Source of the DNA: Bartonella elizabethae F9251 = ATCC 49927
Lineage (GTDB): Bacteria; Pseudomonadota; Alphaproteobacteria; Rhizobiales; Rhizobiaceae
DNA length: 64,000 nt
Reading direction: 5' to 3'
Assembly (NCBI RefSeq): GCF_000518165.1
Contig: NZ_JADB01000002.1
Span: forward strand, 124,001 to 188,000
Positions 53,196 through 63,287 of this stretch are shown piece after piece (the first letter of the stretch is position 1; the number at the start of each line of letters is the position of its first letter). The translations under genes and the position numbers were made by a program. The notes beneath the pieces were generated by a model, which ran no database searches, was not told the DNA's origin, and was given only the letters and a program-made list of their open reading frames with translations.

Positions 53196-53978
53196 ATGAA
53201 TGAAAATATTCCTTGCCAGTTTTTTTCATTTGAGGACACTGCTCTTGCAGTACGCCATCGCAAAGGGCGCCACTCTCCAGGTTTGGTTTGGCTTCATGGC
53301 TATCAATCCGATATGTTGGGAAGTAAGGCGATGTTGATTGATCAGTTTGCTCAAAAGCATGATTTGTCTTGTTTACGTTTTGATTACTCTGGCCATGGGG
53401 AATCTAAAGGAGATTTTTTTCAAGGAACAATTTCACGGTGGGTGAGCGAAAGTTTAGCAACTTTTGAAACCTATTGTGAGGGGCCGCAAATTTTGGTTGG
53501 TTCCTCTATGGGGGGGTGGATTGCTTTAAGGCTTGCTATGATGCTAGCGCAGAAAAATAAGAAGCTCGCTGGTATGATATTAATTGCTCCAGCGCCTGAT
53601 TTTACACAAACATTGGTGGAACCAGAATTAGGCCCTGAAGAATGGAAAATTTTGGAAGAAAAAGGCTATATTGAACGCCCCGCTGTTGGTGATGAGGAGC
53701 CGATGCCCTTTACAAAAAAATTGATTGAAGATGGACGCGAAAATTGTGTCATGAGAGGATGTATTGATGTTGGCTGTCCAGTTCATATTCTGCAAGGAAT
53801 GGAAGATGATAAGATACCCTATCAGCATACATTAACTTTACTTGATCATTTACCTCTCCATGACGTAACATTGACACTTGTACGTGATGCAGATCACCGT
53901 TTTTCTCGTCCACAGGATTTAGATTGTCTAGAAACAGCCTTGAGATCTATAATTAATCAGATTAATACAAATTATTGA
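53196..53978 (+). CDS. Alpha/beta hydrolase
   Basis: A 260-residue alpha/beta hydrolase. The nucleophile elbow is GSSMG (102-106, S104), the oxyanion region HGYQSDM, and the catalytic histidine is probably H234 in DADHRFSRP; IAPAPDFTQTL lies between. A member of this family next to infC is conserved in Rhizobiales, where it is annotated only as a hydrolase, related to palmitoyl-thioesterase-like ABHD10 proteins by overall shape. Substrate unknown. It is divergent from infC and 16 bases before the YgjP-like peptidase gene. Confidence 0.87.
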   Translation: MNENIPCQFFSFEDTALAVRHRKGRHSPGLVWLHGYQSDMLGSKAMLIDQFAQKHDLSCLRFDYSGHGESKGDFFQGTISRWVSESLATFETYCEGPQILVGSSMGGWIALRLAMMLAQKNKKLAGMILIAPAPDFTQTLVEPELGPEEWKILEEKGYIERPAVGDEEPMPFTKKLIEDGRENCVMRGCIDVGCPVHILQGMEDDKIPYQHTLTLLDHLPLHDVTLTLVRDADHRFSRPQDLDCLETALRSIINQINTNY

Positions 53979-53994
53979 TGATGAAGATAAATAG

Positions 53995-54741
53995 ATGAGC
54001 ATTTCTGAAAAGCATTTTATTTTTTCTGATCGTGCTATCCCTATACGCCTGCGAGAAAATAGGCACGTGCGCCGTCTTACCTTACGTATTGATGCCAGAA
54101 ATCAAGAGATTTGTATAACAACACCACCAGCGATAAATCTCTGTACGGTTGAAAGTTTTATTGAAAAACATCGGTCTTGGATTGAGACACGCCTTACGCG
54201 TATACAAATTTCTCATGAAAATACCTATCTCAAAGAGGGGGCAACAATTCCTTTTTTAGGTGTTTCCCATACCATAAAGCATGAGCAAGGACGTGGAGTA
54301 ACAGAAATCATTACAGTAAATGCAGAGAAAGGTCCTCAAATTATTGTTTATGGTCAATTAGAATATCTTCCAAGACGCATTGCTGATGTTTTAAAAAAAC
54401 AAGCAGCACTTATTATAACACCTTTGGTGGCACATTATGCTCATCAGGTAGAGCGGAAAGTTAAATCCATTTGCTATAAAGACACGAGAAGTCGTTGGGG
54501 ATCTTGTTCCATCGATAAGCGTCTTTCTTTTTCTTGGCGCCTTATTATGGCTCCAAAAGAAGTTGTTGAGTATGTTGTCGCTCATGAAGTTGCTCATCTT
54601 GTTGAAATGAATCATGGACCAAGATTTTGGGCTCTTTGTGAGAAACTTTGCCCTGATAGTAAAACGTATCGTGCTTGGTTGAAAGAAAATGCCCATAGAC
54701 TACACGCCATTAATTTTGATTCATATAAATTAGAGGCGTAA
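53995..54741 (+). CDS. YgjP-like (DUF45) zinc metallopeptidase
   Basis: A 248-residue protein of the YgjP/SprT-like metallopeptidase family. The zinc site HEVAH is at residues 197-201 with a third ligand probably H207 in MNHGPRFW; the preceding SRWGSCS (166-172) and SFSWRLIMAP are family hallmarks. The physiological substrate is not known for this family. It follows the hydrolase after 16 bases and is probably co-transcribed with it. The hairpin at 54838-54893 may end the unit. Confidence 0.88.
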   Translation: MSISEKHFIFSDRAIPIRLRENRHVRRLTLRIDARNQEICITTPPAINLCTVESFIEKHRSWIETRLTRIQISHENTYLKEGATIPFLGVSHTIKHEQGRGVTEIITVNAEKGPQIIVYGQLEYLPRRIADVLKKQAALIITPLVAHYAHQVERKVKSICYKDTRSRWGSCSIDKRLSFSWRLIMAPKEVVEYVVAHEVAHLVEMNHGPRFWALCEKLCPDSKTYRAWLKENAHRLHAINFDSYKLEA

Positions 54742-54837
54742 AAAATTTGCAAATTTGCAAATGAGAGCAATATTTAACGGAACTTTTTGTTGAGCGTTTC
54801 GTTGTGTGTGTGCTTCGTCATGCATGATGAGGAAGCC

Positions 54838-54899
54838 ATTGAAGCTCTCAGCACGATTGTCCTCCCCTGCTTGGTTTGCTGAGTGTCTTCAATGTTTTT
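54838..54899 (+). terminator. Long hairpin after the YgjP-like gene
   Basis: Arms ATTGAAG-ct-CTCAGC (54838-54852) and GCTGAG-tgt-CTTCAAT (54878-54893) form a stem with a small internal loop around a 25-base loop, followed by GTTTTTACTTTATCTTTTTT. It fits a terminator between the YgjP-like gene and dapE, though the loop is long. Confidence 0.5.
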
Positions 54900-54972
54900 A
54901 CTTTATCTTTTTTGCTATTCAGCGTAATACCCTTAAGTTCCGATAATTTATAACAAATGGGAAGGGGTTTTT

Positions 54973-56145
54973 ATGTCTGTTCTTACAGATCCGCTTCAGC
55001 TATTACAGGCACTGATTCGTTGTCCTTCTGTTACACCTCATGAAGCAGGGGCTTTATCAACGTTGGAACAATTTTTGAAAAAAATGGGATTTCATGTTGA
55101 GCGCCCTATTTTTACGGATAAAAATACAGATAATGTTGAAAATCTTTATGCAAAAATGGGAAACGAAGGACCCCATCTTATGTTTGCGGGTCATACGGAT
55201 GTTGTACCGCCAGGTGCATTAGAAGATTGGACTTATCCACCTTTTGAAGCTGTTATAGATCAGGGAAAATTATATGGGCGGGGTGCTGTTGATATGAAAG
55301 GCGGTATCGCCTGTTTTATTGCGGCTCTCGCGCGCGTTCTTGAGAAAAAATCCATTAAAGGAACGATAAGCCTTTTGATTACTGGGGATGAAGAGGGGCC
55401 TGCTATTAATGGTACGGTAAAACTTCTCAAATGGGCAGAAAAAAAAGGCGAAAAATGGACTGCGGCTCTTGTGGGAGAACCAACAAGCGTAAAGGCTGTT
55501 GGTGATGTTATCAAAATTGGGCGCCGCGGTTCGATTTCTGGTATCATTACCGTGAAAGGTCGCCAAGGTCATGTTGCTTTTCCAGAGCGGGCTGCTAATC
55601 CTTTGCCTTTGGCAAGTAAGCTTATTCAAGCATTAACACAAACGGCTTTAGATCAAGGGACAAAGAATTTTCAACCCAGTAACTTAGAACTAACAACCAT
55701 CGATACCGGTAATTTGGCAGTCAATGTTATTCCAGCGCAGACAACGATTCGTTTTAATGTACGCTACAATGATCTTTGGACAAAGGAAACCTTGATGGGG
55801 GAAATTGAAAAGCGCCTTGCTTTGGTGCAATCAAAAAATAATAGTGGTCAATATCCCTCTTATCAGCTTGAATGGATTCCGAGTTTAGGGGATGTTTTTT
55901 TGACCAAAAATGATAAACTTATTCAAATTTTATCCAATGCTATTAAAAGTGTAACAGGGAGTGCGCCAGAATGCTCCACGTCTGGAGGAACTTCAGATGC
56001 ACGATTCATTAAGGATTATTGCCCCGTGGTTGAATTTGGTTTACCAGGGCAAACGATGCATATGGTGGATGAATGTGTCGCCCTTGATGCAATGGAAACG
56101 CTCACAGTTATTTATGAGCGTTTTATTGTTGATTTTTTTGCATAA
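54973..56145 (+). CDS. dapE: Succinyl-diaminopimelate desuccinylase
   Basis: A 390-residue di-zinc M20 hydrolase of the lysine and meso-diaminopimelate pathway. Metal and catalytic residues are visible: H74 and D76 in [12 protein letters not shown]107 in [10 protein letters not shown], and E140/E141 in ITGDEEGPA. The C-terminal substrate loop [20 protein letters not shown] and the final metal histidine in GQTMHMVDE are present. It converts N-succinyl-LL-DAP to LL-DAP for cell-wall cross-links, so it should be essential. An AAGGGG-type ribosome-binding site precedes the ATG. Confidence 0.95.
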   Translation: MSVLTDPLQLLQALIRCPSVTPHEAGALSTLEQFLKKMGFHVERPIFTDKNTDNVENLYAKMGNEGPHLMFAGHTDVVPPGALEDWTYPPFEAVIDQGKLYGRGAVDMKGGIACFIAALARVLEKKSIKGTISLLITGDEEGPAINGTVKLLKWAEKKGEKWTAALVGEPTSVKAVGDVIKIGRRGSISGIITVKGRQGHVAFPERAANPLPLASKLIQALTQTALDQGTKNFQPSNLELTTIDTGNLAVNVIPAQTTIRFNVRYNDLWTKETLMGEIEKRLALVQSKNNSGQYPSYQLEWIPSLGDVFLTKNDKLIQILSNAIKSVTGSAPECSTSGGTSDARFIKDYCPVVEFGLPGQTMHMVDECVALDAMETLTVIYERFIVDFFA

Positions 56146-56573
56146 AGAAATAATTTTTCGGTTCAATAATATCTTTATCTTATTTTGCATAGAACCCTTT
56201 TGTTTCCATAAAACATTGTCGTTTTAGGCGTTAATATATCAAGTGGAGAGTACGTGGTGCACAACTTTAAGGCTGGATTTTTTGCTCGTAAAGCCTTCAG
56301 CTCTGTGAACCATCGCCTTTACGCTTCTAAAAAAGAAAGTTAGACTATCATATATTTTCTATCTCAAAATATTGCGATAGTTCTAGGCGATTGAAAATGC
56401 TCATAAAAGTCATTTTTATCCAAAAATTCCCTTACCTTTAAGAGGTAAGTGAATGGTTGTCATTAATATATTATAAATAGTTTTGAAATGAAAAGATTTT
56501 ACGATATTTTGGTTTCATTTTTGCTATGAAAAATAATGATGATCATTAGAATCAATATGTCGCTATAAAAACT
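56146..56573. other. Convergent gap between dapE and hemW
   Basis: About 430 bases with no gene. It holds a copy of the dispersed repeat (56482-56567). A weak hairpin CTTACC-TTTAAGA-GGTAAG lies near 56430. Confidence 0.4.
56482..56567. repeat. Dispersed intergenic repeat, copy near hemW
   Basis: TTTGAAATGAAAAGATTTTA, GATATTTTGG, TTGCTATGAAAAATAATGAT and ATCAATATGTCGCT match in order the blocks of the 51.9 kb copy (TTTGAAATGAAAGAATCC ... TTGCT). It lies just past the 3' end of hemW. Confidence 0.5.
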
Positions 56574-57773
56574 TTAGTTTGCAAGTTGGCTGATGACGTA
56601 ATCAAGAACAATACGTCCTTTGGTTGTTGCTTTTAAGCGTTGGTTATTTACCATTTCAACCAATTCTTGGTTTTGTAAATCGATAAGTTTTTCTATTGGG
56701 ATACGTTTTGGACTTAAGGTTTCATAGCGTGTAAGTTCCAAGCCTTCACAAAGGCGCAAACCCATGAGGAGCATTTCATTTGCCTGTTGCTGAAGAGTTA
56801 ATCGTTCTGTTTCAATACAACCATGCCCTGTTTTTTCGACTAATTCAAGCCACTGTTCGGGATTCTTTTCATTGATAGTGACATAACGTTCATAGTTTTC
56901 AATGTGTGATAAAGATGTTTTTGAAAAGGAGGTAGAATGATTTGGTATGTTCTCAATAAAACGACCGTGTGCTCCTGGACCAAAGCCTGCATATTGGTGA
57001 TAACGCCAATAAAGAAGGTTGTGTGCTGATTCAGCACCAGGCATGGCATGGTTTGAGATTTCATAGGCAGGAAGTCCATACAGAGCTGTTATTTCTTGGG
57101 TAAGATGATACAGATCTGCTGCGAGCTCTGATGGGGGAAGGATAAGCCTTCCTGCATCATGAAGTCGTTTAAAAGCGGTTCCTTCTTCGATTGTCAATTG
57201 ATAAAGAGAAAGATGGTCCGCTGCCAAATCAATGGCTTGTACAAGTTCAGATTTCCATTGTTCTAGGGTTTGTTCGGGACGAGCATAAATAAGATCAAAG
57301 GATAAGCGTGGAAAAATTTTCCTTGCTAAATCAATAGCATAAAGAGCTTGTTCTACATTATGGAGTCGGCCAAGTTTGCGCAATGCTTTATCATTGAGCG
57401 CTTGTATTCCTAGAGATAAGCGATTAACACCTGCAGCGCGGTATCCGCGAAAACGTTCTGCTTCCACACTGGATGGATTAGCCTCCAATGTAATTTCAAC
57501 TTTATCATCAAGTACCCACTTTCTTGCAAGTGCTTGCAAGAGGGCATCAACAGTTTGCGGCTCCATAAGAGAGGGGGTTCCCCCACCAATAAAAATACTC
57601 GTAATATGGCGTGGACCTATTTTTTTATATTGCGTTTCTATTTCGCGCTCAAAGGCGGTGACAAAACGCGGCTGATCAACACCATGGAGGCGAACATGTG
57701 AATTAAAGTCACAATAGGGACATTTAGCAGCACAAAAGGGCCAATGAATATAAATGCCAAAAGGTTCATTCAT
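56574..57773 (-). CDS. hemW: Radical SAM haem-chaperone family protein HemW
   Basis: A 399-residue radical-SAM protein of the HemN/HemW family. The iron-sulfur motif is C14-xxx-C18-xx-C21 in [40 protein letters not shown] and [12 protein letters not shown] follow. It lacks the N-terminal extension of true coproporphyrinogen dehydrogenase HemN, so haem chaperone is the better name than the old HemN label. Its ATG overlaps the rdgB stop by four bases (ATGA), so the two are coupled; rdgB-hemW is conserved in Rhizobiales. Confidence 0.93.
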   Translation of the reverse strand: MNEPFGIYIHWPFCAAKCPYCDFNSHVRLHGVDQPRFVTAFEREIETQYKKIGPRHITSIFIGGGTPSLMEPQTVDALLQALARKWVLDDKVEITLEANPSSVEAERFRGYRAAGVNRLSLGIQALNDKALRKLGRLHNVEQALYAIDLARKIFPRLSFDLIYARPEQTLEQWKSELVQAIDLAADHLSLYQLTIEEGTAFKRLHDAGRLILPPSELAADLYHLTQEITALYGLPAYEISNHAMPGAESAHNLLYWRYHQYAGFGPGAHGRFIENIPNHSTSFSKTSLSHIENYERYVTINEKNPEQWLELVEKTGHGCIETERLTLQQQANEMLLMGLRLCEGLELTRYETLSPKRIPIEKLIDLQNQELVEMVNNQRLKATTKGRIVLDYVISQLAN

Positions 57774-58417
57774 GAGAATGCCAAAAGGTTTTCAGCCAAA
57801 AGTTTAAAAGCTCGTGCGCGATGTGAAAGAGGGGGAATACCATTGTGTTGCCAGCCGTGTTTTTGCTCTGTTGACATTTCTCCAAAGGTATTTTCATATC
57901 CATCTGGTAAAAAAATAGGATCAAAGCCAAAGCCTTTATCTCCCCGTGGCGGCCAAATGAATGTCCCTTCAACGTATCCGCGGAAATAATCTGCGTGAGT
58001 ATCAGGCCACGCAATGCAAATGACGGATATAAAACGGCATTTTCGTTGGCTTTTTTCTCGTGCTCCGACTTTTTGGAGTTCACCTTCTATTTTTTGCATC
58101 GCTTTTGGAAAATCACGTGTACCATCGGCTTGAATCGCCCAATCAGCTGTATAAATGCTCGGTGCACCATCCAATGCATCAATCTCTAAACCTGAATCAT
58201 CAGAGAGGGCAGGAAGTCCTGTCTTTTTTGCTGCTGCAAAAGCTTTAATATAAGCATTTTCTTCAAATGTTGTACCTGTTTCTTTTGGTTCTGGCAAGTC
58301 AAGCTCTTTTGCGGATTGTATTATTAAACCGAAAGGTGCAACCAAGGTGGTGATTTCATGTAATTTGCCGGCGTTATGCGTCGCAATGACAAGTTTTTTA
58401 TCTACTATGCTTCTCAT
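57770..58417 (-). CDS. rdgB: XTP/dITP diphosphatase RdgB
   Basis: A 215-residue Ham1/RdgB house-cleaning pyrophosphatase that removes non-canonical purine nucleotides (dITP, XTP) before they enter DNA or RNA. It shows [12 protein letters not shown] (11-22), the catalytic [13 protein letters not shown] and [20 protein letters not shown], then [11 protein letters not shown] and LSHRARAFK. It is followed in overlap by hemW. In relatives an rph gene lies between rdgB and hrcA; it is absent here. Confidence 0.94.
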   Translation of the reverse strand: MRSIVDKKLVIATHNAGKLHEITTLVAPFGLIIQSAKELDLPEPKETGTTFEENAYIKAFAAAKKTGLPALSDDSGLEIDALDGAPSIYTADWAIQADGTRDFPKAMQKIEGELQKVGAREKSQRKCRFISVICIAWPDTHADYFRGYVEGTFIWPPRGDKGFGFDPIFLPDGYENTFGEMSTEQKHGWQHNGIPPLSHRARAFKLLAENLLAFS

Positions 58418-58900
58418 ATAGATTTCTCCAAAAATGAAAGGGGGAACTATTTTTGCGCTAAAAACCAGCTTAAATGCTCACATACACACATTTTGCCTGA
58501 TTTCACATGATAAGGTTATTTTACACATTTTATGTTATTTTATTCAAATAAAAATTTTTCGTATTTTGTGAAGAAAACGATTGAAAAGACATGAGAAACG
58601 ATTTTTTTTTATGAAAGCCTTGTTATGGTAAAGATCCAAATTTCTATTTCCGGTGGTTTATAAACAATCGAGCTTTTCTTGGTAAGCCCCTAAAGAGACC
58701 AATTCCTATCTTAAATATTCAATCACATGCTTTAATAAAAACACCTCATGCACAATTTATATGCTTATATCACCGCTCTAGAAGATGGTGTTTTATGGCT
58801 CAATAGGATATATGTTTTGATACTACTTTAGATTATTTGACCAAACCTTGGCAAAACTTATATAAGAGAAGAATGTTTTTTAAGTAGTGAAACAATTGTG
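58418..58900. other. Divergent gap between rdgB and hrcA
   Basis: About 480 bases without a gene. In many Rhizobiales rph (RNase PH) lies here; no RNase PH motif was seen. No CIRCE inverted repeat (TTAGCACTC-N9-GAGTGCTAA) is visible before hrcA. The gap should hold the hrcA and rdgB promoters. Confidence 0.4.
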
Positions 58901-59971
58901 ATGAAGCACAAGCCTATTGATAATGAACTAAAATATCTTGATGAGCGTTCGCGTGATATTTTCCGCCATATTGTTGAAGCCTATCTTAATGATGGTGAAC
59001 CTGTAGGGTCACGCAATCTTTCTCGACTTTTGCAACAGACATTATCACCTGCGACGATTCGCAATGTAATGAGTGATCTTGAACATCTCGGTTTGATTTA
59101 TGCCCCGCATGTTTCAGCAGGGCGAATGCCAACCCAATCGGGTTTACGCTTTTTTGTTGATGCATTTATGGAAGCGGGTGATTTGCCAAACGACGAGCGA
59201 GAAAATATTGAAATGCAAGTCAAAGAGGCAGGTCATGCACAATCGGTTGAACATTTTCTTGTTCAAGCAAGCCGAGTTCTTTCAGATCTTTCTCGTGGAG
59301 CAGGACTTGTTCTCGCAACAAAACAAGAAGGAACATTGAAACATATTGAATTTGTGCGTCTTGATAGAGAGCATGCTCTTGCCGTTTTAGTGACTCAACA
59401 AGGTGAGGTTGAAAATCGTATTGTTCATTTGCCAGAAGGGGTTACCCATGCACAATTGACAGAAGCAACGAATTTTCTCAATGCCCATATTCAAGGGCGT
59501 ACATTGAGTGAAGCAAAAGGGGAAATTGCTTGCCTATGCGCAGAAACACGGGCTGCACTTGATGATTTATCACATCATCTTGTTGAAACGGGATTAGCTC
59601 TTTGGGGAGGAGAAGGTGCTGATCATAAAATACACCTCATTGTTCGTGGACGCAGTAATTTGCTTGAAGATGTAAAAGCAGAAGAAGATTTAGAACGGTT
59701 ACGCCATTTGTTTGATGATCTTGAAACGCGTGAGAGTATGGCACAGCTTCTCGATTTAACGGATGAAGGTTCAGGGGTACGAATTTTTATTGGTTCAGAA
59801 AATAAGTTATTTTCACTTTCTGGTTCTTCTTTAGTCGTGGCACCTTATCGTGATTCACAACAAAAAGTCATTGGTGCGTTAGGCGTTATTGGTCCTACAC
59901 GGCTTAATTATGCAAGGATTGTGCCTATGGTTGATTATACAGCTCAACTTGTGTCACAGTTATTGCGTTAA
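58901..59971 (+). CDS. hrcA: Heat-inducible transcriptional repressor HrcA
   Basis: A 356-residue repressor that binds CIRCE operators before groESL and related genes. The winged-helix DNA-binding domain is seen in LDERSRDIFRHIVEAYLNDG, EPVGSRNLSRLL and LSPATIRNVMSDLEHLGLI, then HVSAGRMPTQSGLRFFVD; all are strongly conserved. The C-terminal GAF-like domain and IGALGVIGPTRLNYARIVP are complete. I take the ATG at 58901; a GTG three bases upstream is an equal alternative. grpE follows 125 bases later. Confidence 0.95.
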   Translation: MKHKPIDNELKYLDERSRDIFRHIVEAYLNDGEPVGSRNLSRLLQQTLSPATIRNVMSDLEHLGLIYAPHVSAGRMPTQSGLRFFVDAFMEAGDLPNDERENIEMQVKEAGHAQSVEHFLVQASRVLSDLSRGAGLVLATKQEGTLKHIEFVRLDREHALAVLVTQQGEVENRIVHLPEGVTHAQLTEATNFLNAHIQGRTLSEAKGEIACLCAETRAALDDLSHHLVETGLALWGGEGADHKIHLIVRGRSNLLEDVKAEEDLERLRHLFDDLETRESMAQLLDLTDEGSGVRIFIGSENKLFSLSGSSLVVAPYRDSQQKVIGALGVIGPTRLNYARIVPMVDYTAQLVSQLLR

Positions 59972-60031
59972 AATGATGCAGGTAAGTATTTGTACTATAG
60001 AATCTCATTGTATTAATATGCATTAATACCT

Positions 60032-60060
60032 CTTGATTTTTGTTTGTAAAATTTCGATAT
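60032..60060 (+). promoter_or_regulatory. Candidate heat-shock (RpoH) promoter of grpE
   Basis: CTTGAT (60032-60037), 17 bases, then CGATAT (60055-60060) resemble the alphaproteobacterial sigma-32 pattern CTTG...C-T/A-TAT, 36 bases before the grpE start. Visual match only, but grpE is a typical RpoH gene. Confidence 0.4.
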
Positions 60061-60096
60061 CGAGAATAACAAATCTTATGAAGGAATAGAATTTTT

Positions 60097-60765
60097 ATGT
60101 CTGATGAAAAAAACAAGTTTACTGACGCTTCATTTGAAAAGTGCGATTTAAAAAATCCAGCTGATCGTAATACACTTAAACAAGCAGCGGATGAATTTTT
60201 AAAAACACATAAAACAGAAGCACACGGAGAGGTTGAAGAAGAAAGTAATGAGGTTGATCCTTTAGTTTCTTTGCAGGATGAAAACAAAGAGTTGAAAGAT
60301 CAGCTTTTACGTCTTGCTGCAGATATGGAAAATCTTCGACGCCGTACTGCGCGTGATGTAGCGGATGCGAAGGCTTATTCCATTGCTAATTTTGCACGGG
60401 ATATGTTATCTGTTTCTGACAATCTCAATCGTGCTTTGGAAGCGATTCCAGAAGGTGCACGGGAAAGTGATGCTGGTTTGAAATCATTGGCAGAAGGTGT
60501 TGAAATGACTGAACGTGCCATGATGGCAGCGTTAGAGCGTCATGGGGTGCAGAAAATTCATCCAGAGGGGCAAAAATTTGATCCTCACTTTCATCAAGCG
60601 ATGTTTGAAATTCCTAATGCAGATGTTCCCGATAACACTGTTCAACAAGTGGTTCAGGCTGGTTATATTATCGGAGAGAGGGTTTTACGTCCAGCAATCG
60701 TGGGTGTGGCTAAAGGAGGAACAAAAGAAGCTTCTGTTGAAACTGATTCGGCTTCACATCAATAA
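60097..60765 (+). CDS. grpE: Nucleotide exchange factor GrpE
   Basis: A 222-residue GrpE that releases ADP from DnaK. The long acidic N-terminus and coiled-coil ([20 protein letters not shown], then [14 protein letters not shown]) lead to the beta domain with [26 protein letters not shown] and [19 protein letters not shown], all family signatures. It follows hrcA and is probably heat-inducible. A bidirectional hairpin at 60837-60860 ends it. dnaK and dnaJ are not in the window. Confidence 0.95.
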   Translation: MSDEKNKFTDASFEKCDLKNPADRNTLKQAADEFLKTHKTEAHGEVEEESNEVDPLVSLQDENKELKDQLLRLAADMENLRRRTARDVADAKAYSIANFARDMLSVSDNLNRALEAIPEGARESDAGLKSLAEGVEMTERAMMAALERHGVQKIHPEGQKFDPHFHQAMFEIPNADVPDNTVQQVVQAGYIIGERVLRPAIVGVAKGGTKEASVETDSASHQ

Positions 60766-60836
60766 TATAACCTCTAACGTAAAATGCAGCATTTCCTGTA
60801 ATTTCGCGTATATGGGGCTTTTCCTCAAAGAATTTT

Positions 60837-60860
60837 AAAGGGTGTTACAAACACCCTTTT
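60837..60860. terminator. Bidirectional terminator between grpE and thpR
   Basis: Perfect 10-base arms AAAGGGTGTT and AACACCCTTT with a 3-base loop, T-run on the plus side and a matching A-run on the other. It serves grpE and the convergent thpR gene, whose stop codon overlaps its edge. Confidence 0.8.
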
Positions 60861-61398
60861 ATCTTTGAAGGGGCCAATTTCCTTTGACAAGATACACGGC
60901 ATCGCTTGAGGGAGATGGCGATGAAAATAAAACAAAGTGATCGACCTCAAAAGGAGGAAATGAAAAATCACCCCGAGAGGATAGATAAGGAGGAAGGTCA
61001 TCAGGTTTAATATCGAGCAGTCGCGCAACGGTAATATGCGGCGTAAATTTTTTTTCATCAGGCGCTAGACCTAAATGGTTACGAATACATTGCATCTTTT
61101 CGTGTAAAAGATTGAGAGTTTCACAAGATTCAATGCAAACAACAAGAGAATGTGGAATATTTTCCGAACTAAAAACATCAAATCCCCTCATTTGTAGCCT
61201 AAAAGGAGGAAGCTTTATTGTATCAAAGGCATGCTTGAGTGCATCTGTTATAGTAGTTTCAACTTCACCAAAAAAAGACAAAGTGATGTGAAAATTTTGC
61301 GGATTAATCCACTGCGCATTTGGTAAGCCATTTTGCAACGATACAAGTTGTTGTGTTGTTTGTTGAGGAATTTGAAGGGCACTAAATAAACGATCCAT
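60859..61398 (-). CDS. thpR: RNA 2',3'-cyclic phosphodiesterase
   Basis: A 179-residue 2H phosphoesterase (LigT/ThpR family). The two HxT motifs are visible as FHITLSFFGE (H37, T39) and HITVAR (H121, T123), and the N-terminus MDRLFSALQIP is typical. The enzyme opens 2',3'-cyclic phosphate ends of RNA; its physiological target is not known. It stands alone, convergent with grpE. Confidence 0.92.
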   Translation of the reverse strand: MDRLFSALQIPQQTTQQLVSLQNGLPNAQWINPQNFHITLSFFGEVETTITDALKHAFDTIKLPPFRLQMRGFDVFSSENIPHSLVVCIESCETLNLLHEKMQCIRNHLGLAPDEKKFTPHITVARLLDIKPDDLPPYLSSRGDFSFPPFEVDHFVLFSSPSPSSDAVYLVKGNWPLQR

Positions 61399-61952
61399 AA
61401 TATTATCTCCTTATAATGAAAAGATGCTATCTCAAGAGCAATGACAGATAAATTGAAAGTGAAAAATATCAAGGAAGATAAGGCAATAGTATAGAAAAAT
61501 AATGTCTAAAAAATGCTTACCATAATTATAAATGTACACATCTTATTTATTGTAAGAAAATGGTTATGATACCGATAAAATTGCGTTTTCATGATATGCA
61601 TCACAATGATCTGAAGTCAGGGAGTGCTTGTGTGTTATAAAAAGCTACAAATTGAGTAGAAAATAACGAAAATTGATCAATTTCTGATTTTTGAAATTAT
61701 CTTGATCTTTTTCTTTTGCTTAAAAGCCAACATGTTCAGTCCAAGTCAAAATTCTCTTTTTTTAAAGATATCAATCATACAGTTAAAGTGGGGAACAGCG
61801 ATGATACGCAATAACTATTTAAATTGGCGAGATAATGTTAGGAAAGAAAGTAAAAAAATTTGGCATAAAAACAGGAAAAGCAATCAAAATTCAAGATAAT
61901 AATGAAAATTTTTTATTCTCTACGAATCATCATCCTTATTTATGAGAAAGCG
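61399..61952. other. Gap between thpR and HPr
   Basis: About 550 AT-rich bases; only a chance-looking 65-codon frame at 61702-61899. Nothing recognisable. The thpR promoter lies at its left and the end of the HPr transcript at its right. Confidence 0.4.
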
Positions 61953-62249
61953 CTAGTTTTCCTCTCCAAAGTTGTTATTGATGAGCTTTTCAAGAGCATT
62001 AAGAGCATCTATTGCTTCTGGTCCCCAAACACGAACGGTAAGGTTACAACCGGCTGAAGCCGCTAGCATCATAAGTCCCATAATTGATGATCCACCAACG
62101 ATTTTTCCATCCTTTTCAACTTCAACAGTGGCGTTAAAATTATCAACAGTTTGTACAAATTTTGCAGAAGCCCTTGCATGCAACCCACGTTTATTACAGA
62201 TATTGAAATGACGGCTTATTTGAGAGGGGAGGGCATCTTTAGAAAGCAT
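61953..62249 (-). CDS. ptsH: Phosphocarrier protein HPr (NPr-like)
   Basis: A 98-residue HPr. The phosphorylated histidine is H24 in RGLHARASAKFVQ, and the regulatory serine is S55 in GGSSIMGLMMLAAS, the target of HPr kinase. In Rhizobiales it belongs to a regulatory phosphotransferase without sugar permeases. It lies 17 bases after the EIIA gene in the chvG-hprK-EIIA-HPr series. Confidence 0.93.
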   Translation of the reverse strand: MLSKDALPSQISRHFNICNKRGLHARASAKFVQTVDNFNATVEVEKDGKIVGGSSIMGLMMLAASAGCNLTVRVWGPEAIDALNALEKLINNNFGEEN

Positions 62250-62266
62250 CAGTATTGTATCATCCG

Positions 62267-62665
62267 CTATAAAATCATACTTGGTACATTAATATATTTA
62301 CGCCCTGCTTCTTGTGCTATTCTTAACGCGTCTGATAATGAGATATCAGGGCATTTGCGAATAGAAATCAATTTAATAAGCATGGGCAAATTAACCCCCG
62401 CAATCATTTCAACACGTCCTTTTTCAATAGCAGGAATAGCTATATTTGATGGTGTTCCACCGAACACATCTGTTAATATGATGACGCCATGATCTGTATT
62501 TGTATCGGTTACTGCGGCTATAATATCACCTCGGCGCTGATCTATATCGTCATCGGGATGAACGCATATTGTTGCGAACTTTTCTTGTGTTCCAACAACA
62601 TGTTCCACGGCATGTAAAAATTCAACAGCCAGCTCACCGTGCGTTACAAGCACGAGTCCAATCAT
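62267..62665 (-). CDS. PTS EIIA component, mannose family
   Basis: A 132-residue EIIA-Man protein. It opens MIGLVLVTHGELAVEFLHAV with the phosphorylated H9, and has VIILTDVFGGTPSNIAIP, the family hallmark. No EIIB, EIIC or EIID for sugar transport is adjacent, so it most likely acts as a regulatory phosphoryl acceptor from HPr. It lies between hprK and ptsH. Confidence 0.92.
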   Translation of the reverse strand: MIGLVLVTHGELAVEFLHAVEHVVGTQEKFATICVHPDDDIDQRRGDIIAAVTDTNTDHGVIILTDVFGGTPSNIAIPAIEKGRVEMIAGVNLPMLIKLISIRKCPDISLSDALRIAQEAGRKYINVPSMIL

Positions 62666-62800
62666 TTACGCAAACTCCTGTTAACTAATAAGATCCGACC
62701 ATATTGGTGGGAAAGACATTTTACAATGCTTTGTCTTGCTGCCAAGAAAAATTTGCAAAAAAAAGGCAAAAAGTGTGATTTTTTTATCTTTAGAAAAAAA

Positions 62801-63265
62801 TTAAACAGGTTTGTGCCATAATTTTCTAAACAAAAATGCTTCAATAGCTTGACAAATGGCGGTGCAATCGGCTTCATGAAGAGAAGGAAGTTTTAAAAGA
62901 GGAATGTGCAAATCTTCAAATTGAAAAGTTTTATTTGTGGAAAAACGTTCATATTCGGGGCCGAGAAAAATAACACAGTCGACGGTTGTGTGCTTTTGAA
63001 ATTCTATCATATAAAGACCAGCGCCACGAATTTCAATACCACCCTGTAAGTTATCGGGCGTGTATCCATGAAGTTTTCCATTTTCCACACGTAGCATTGT
63101 ATAATCATCACTGATCAGTTTTGCTTCACGTTTTGACCACTCAGCGCGGTCAAGCAAAGCAAGTGTGAGGGTCGATTTTCCTGATCCCGATGGGCCTTTA
63201 ATTAACAGGCCCTTTCCACCCAATTGAAGGCAATTCGCGTGGAGTATTTCACATTTTTTTTTCAT
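62801..63265 (-). CDS. hprK: HPr kinase/phosphorylase, short form
   Basis: A 154-residue HPr(Ser) kinase. The Walker A loop is GPSGSGKST (24-32), followed by AKLISDDYTMLRVENGKL (48-65) and the family signature GGIEIRGAGLY (75-85). The N-terminal domain of the Gram-positive enzyme is absent, as usual in alphaproteobacteria. It phosphorylates HPr on serine and so throttles phosphotransfer. The start is the ATG at 63265 (MKKKCEILHAN), 22 bases after the chvG stop; a longer frame to 63526 overlaps chvG and is rejected. Confidence 0.92.
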   Translation of the reverse strand: MKKKCEILHANCLQLGGKGLLIKGPSGSGKSTLTLALLDRAEWSKREAKLISDDYTMLRVENGKLHGYTPDNLQGGIEIRGAGLYMIEFQKHTTVDCVIFLGPEYERFSTNKTFQFEDLHIPLLKLPSLHEADCTAICQAIEAFLFRKLWHKPV

Positions 63266-63287
63266 GTCTTTTAGTTTGGGTAAAAGA

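Noticed and set aside
55270-55629. 119-codon minus-strand frame
   Set aside because: Antisense to the catalytic region of dapE, which is intact.
61702-61899. 65-codon frame between thpR and HPr
   Set aside because: Lysine- and asparagine-rich product typical of AT-rich noncoding DNA.
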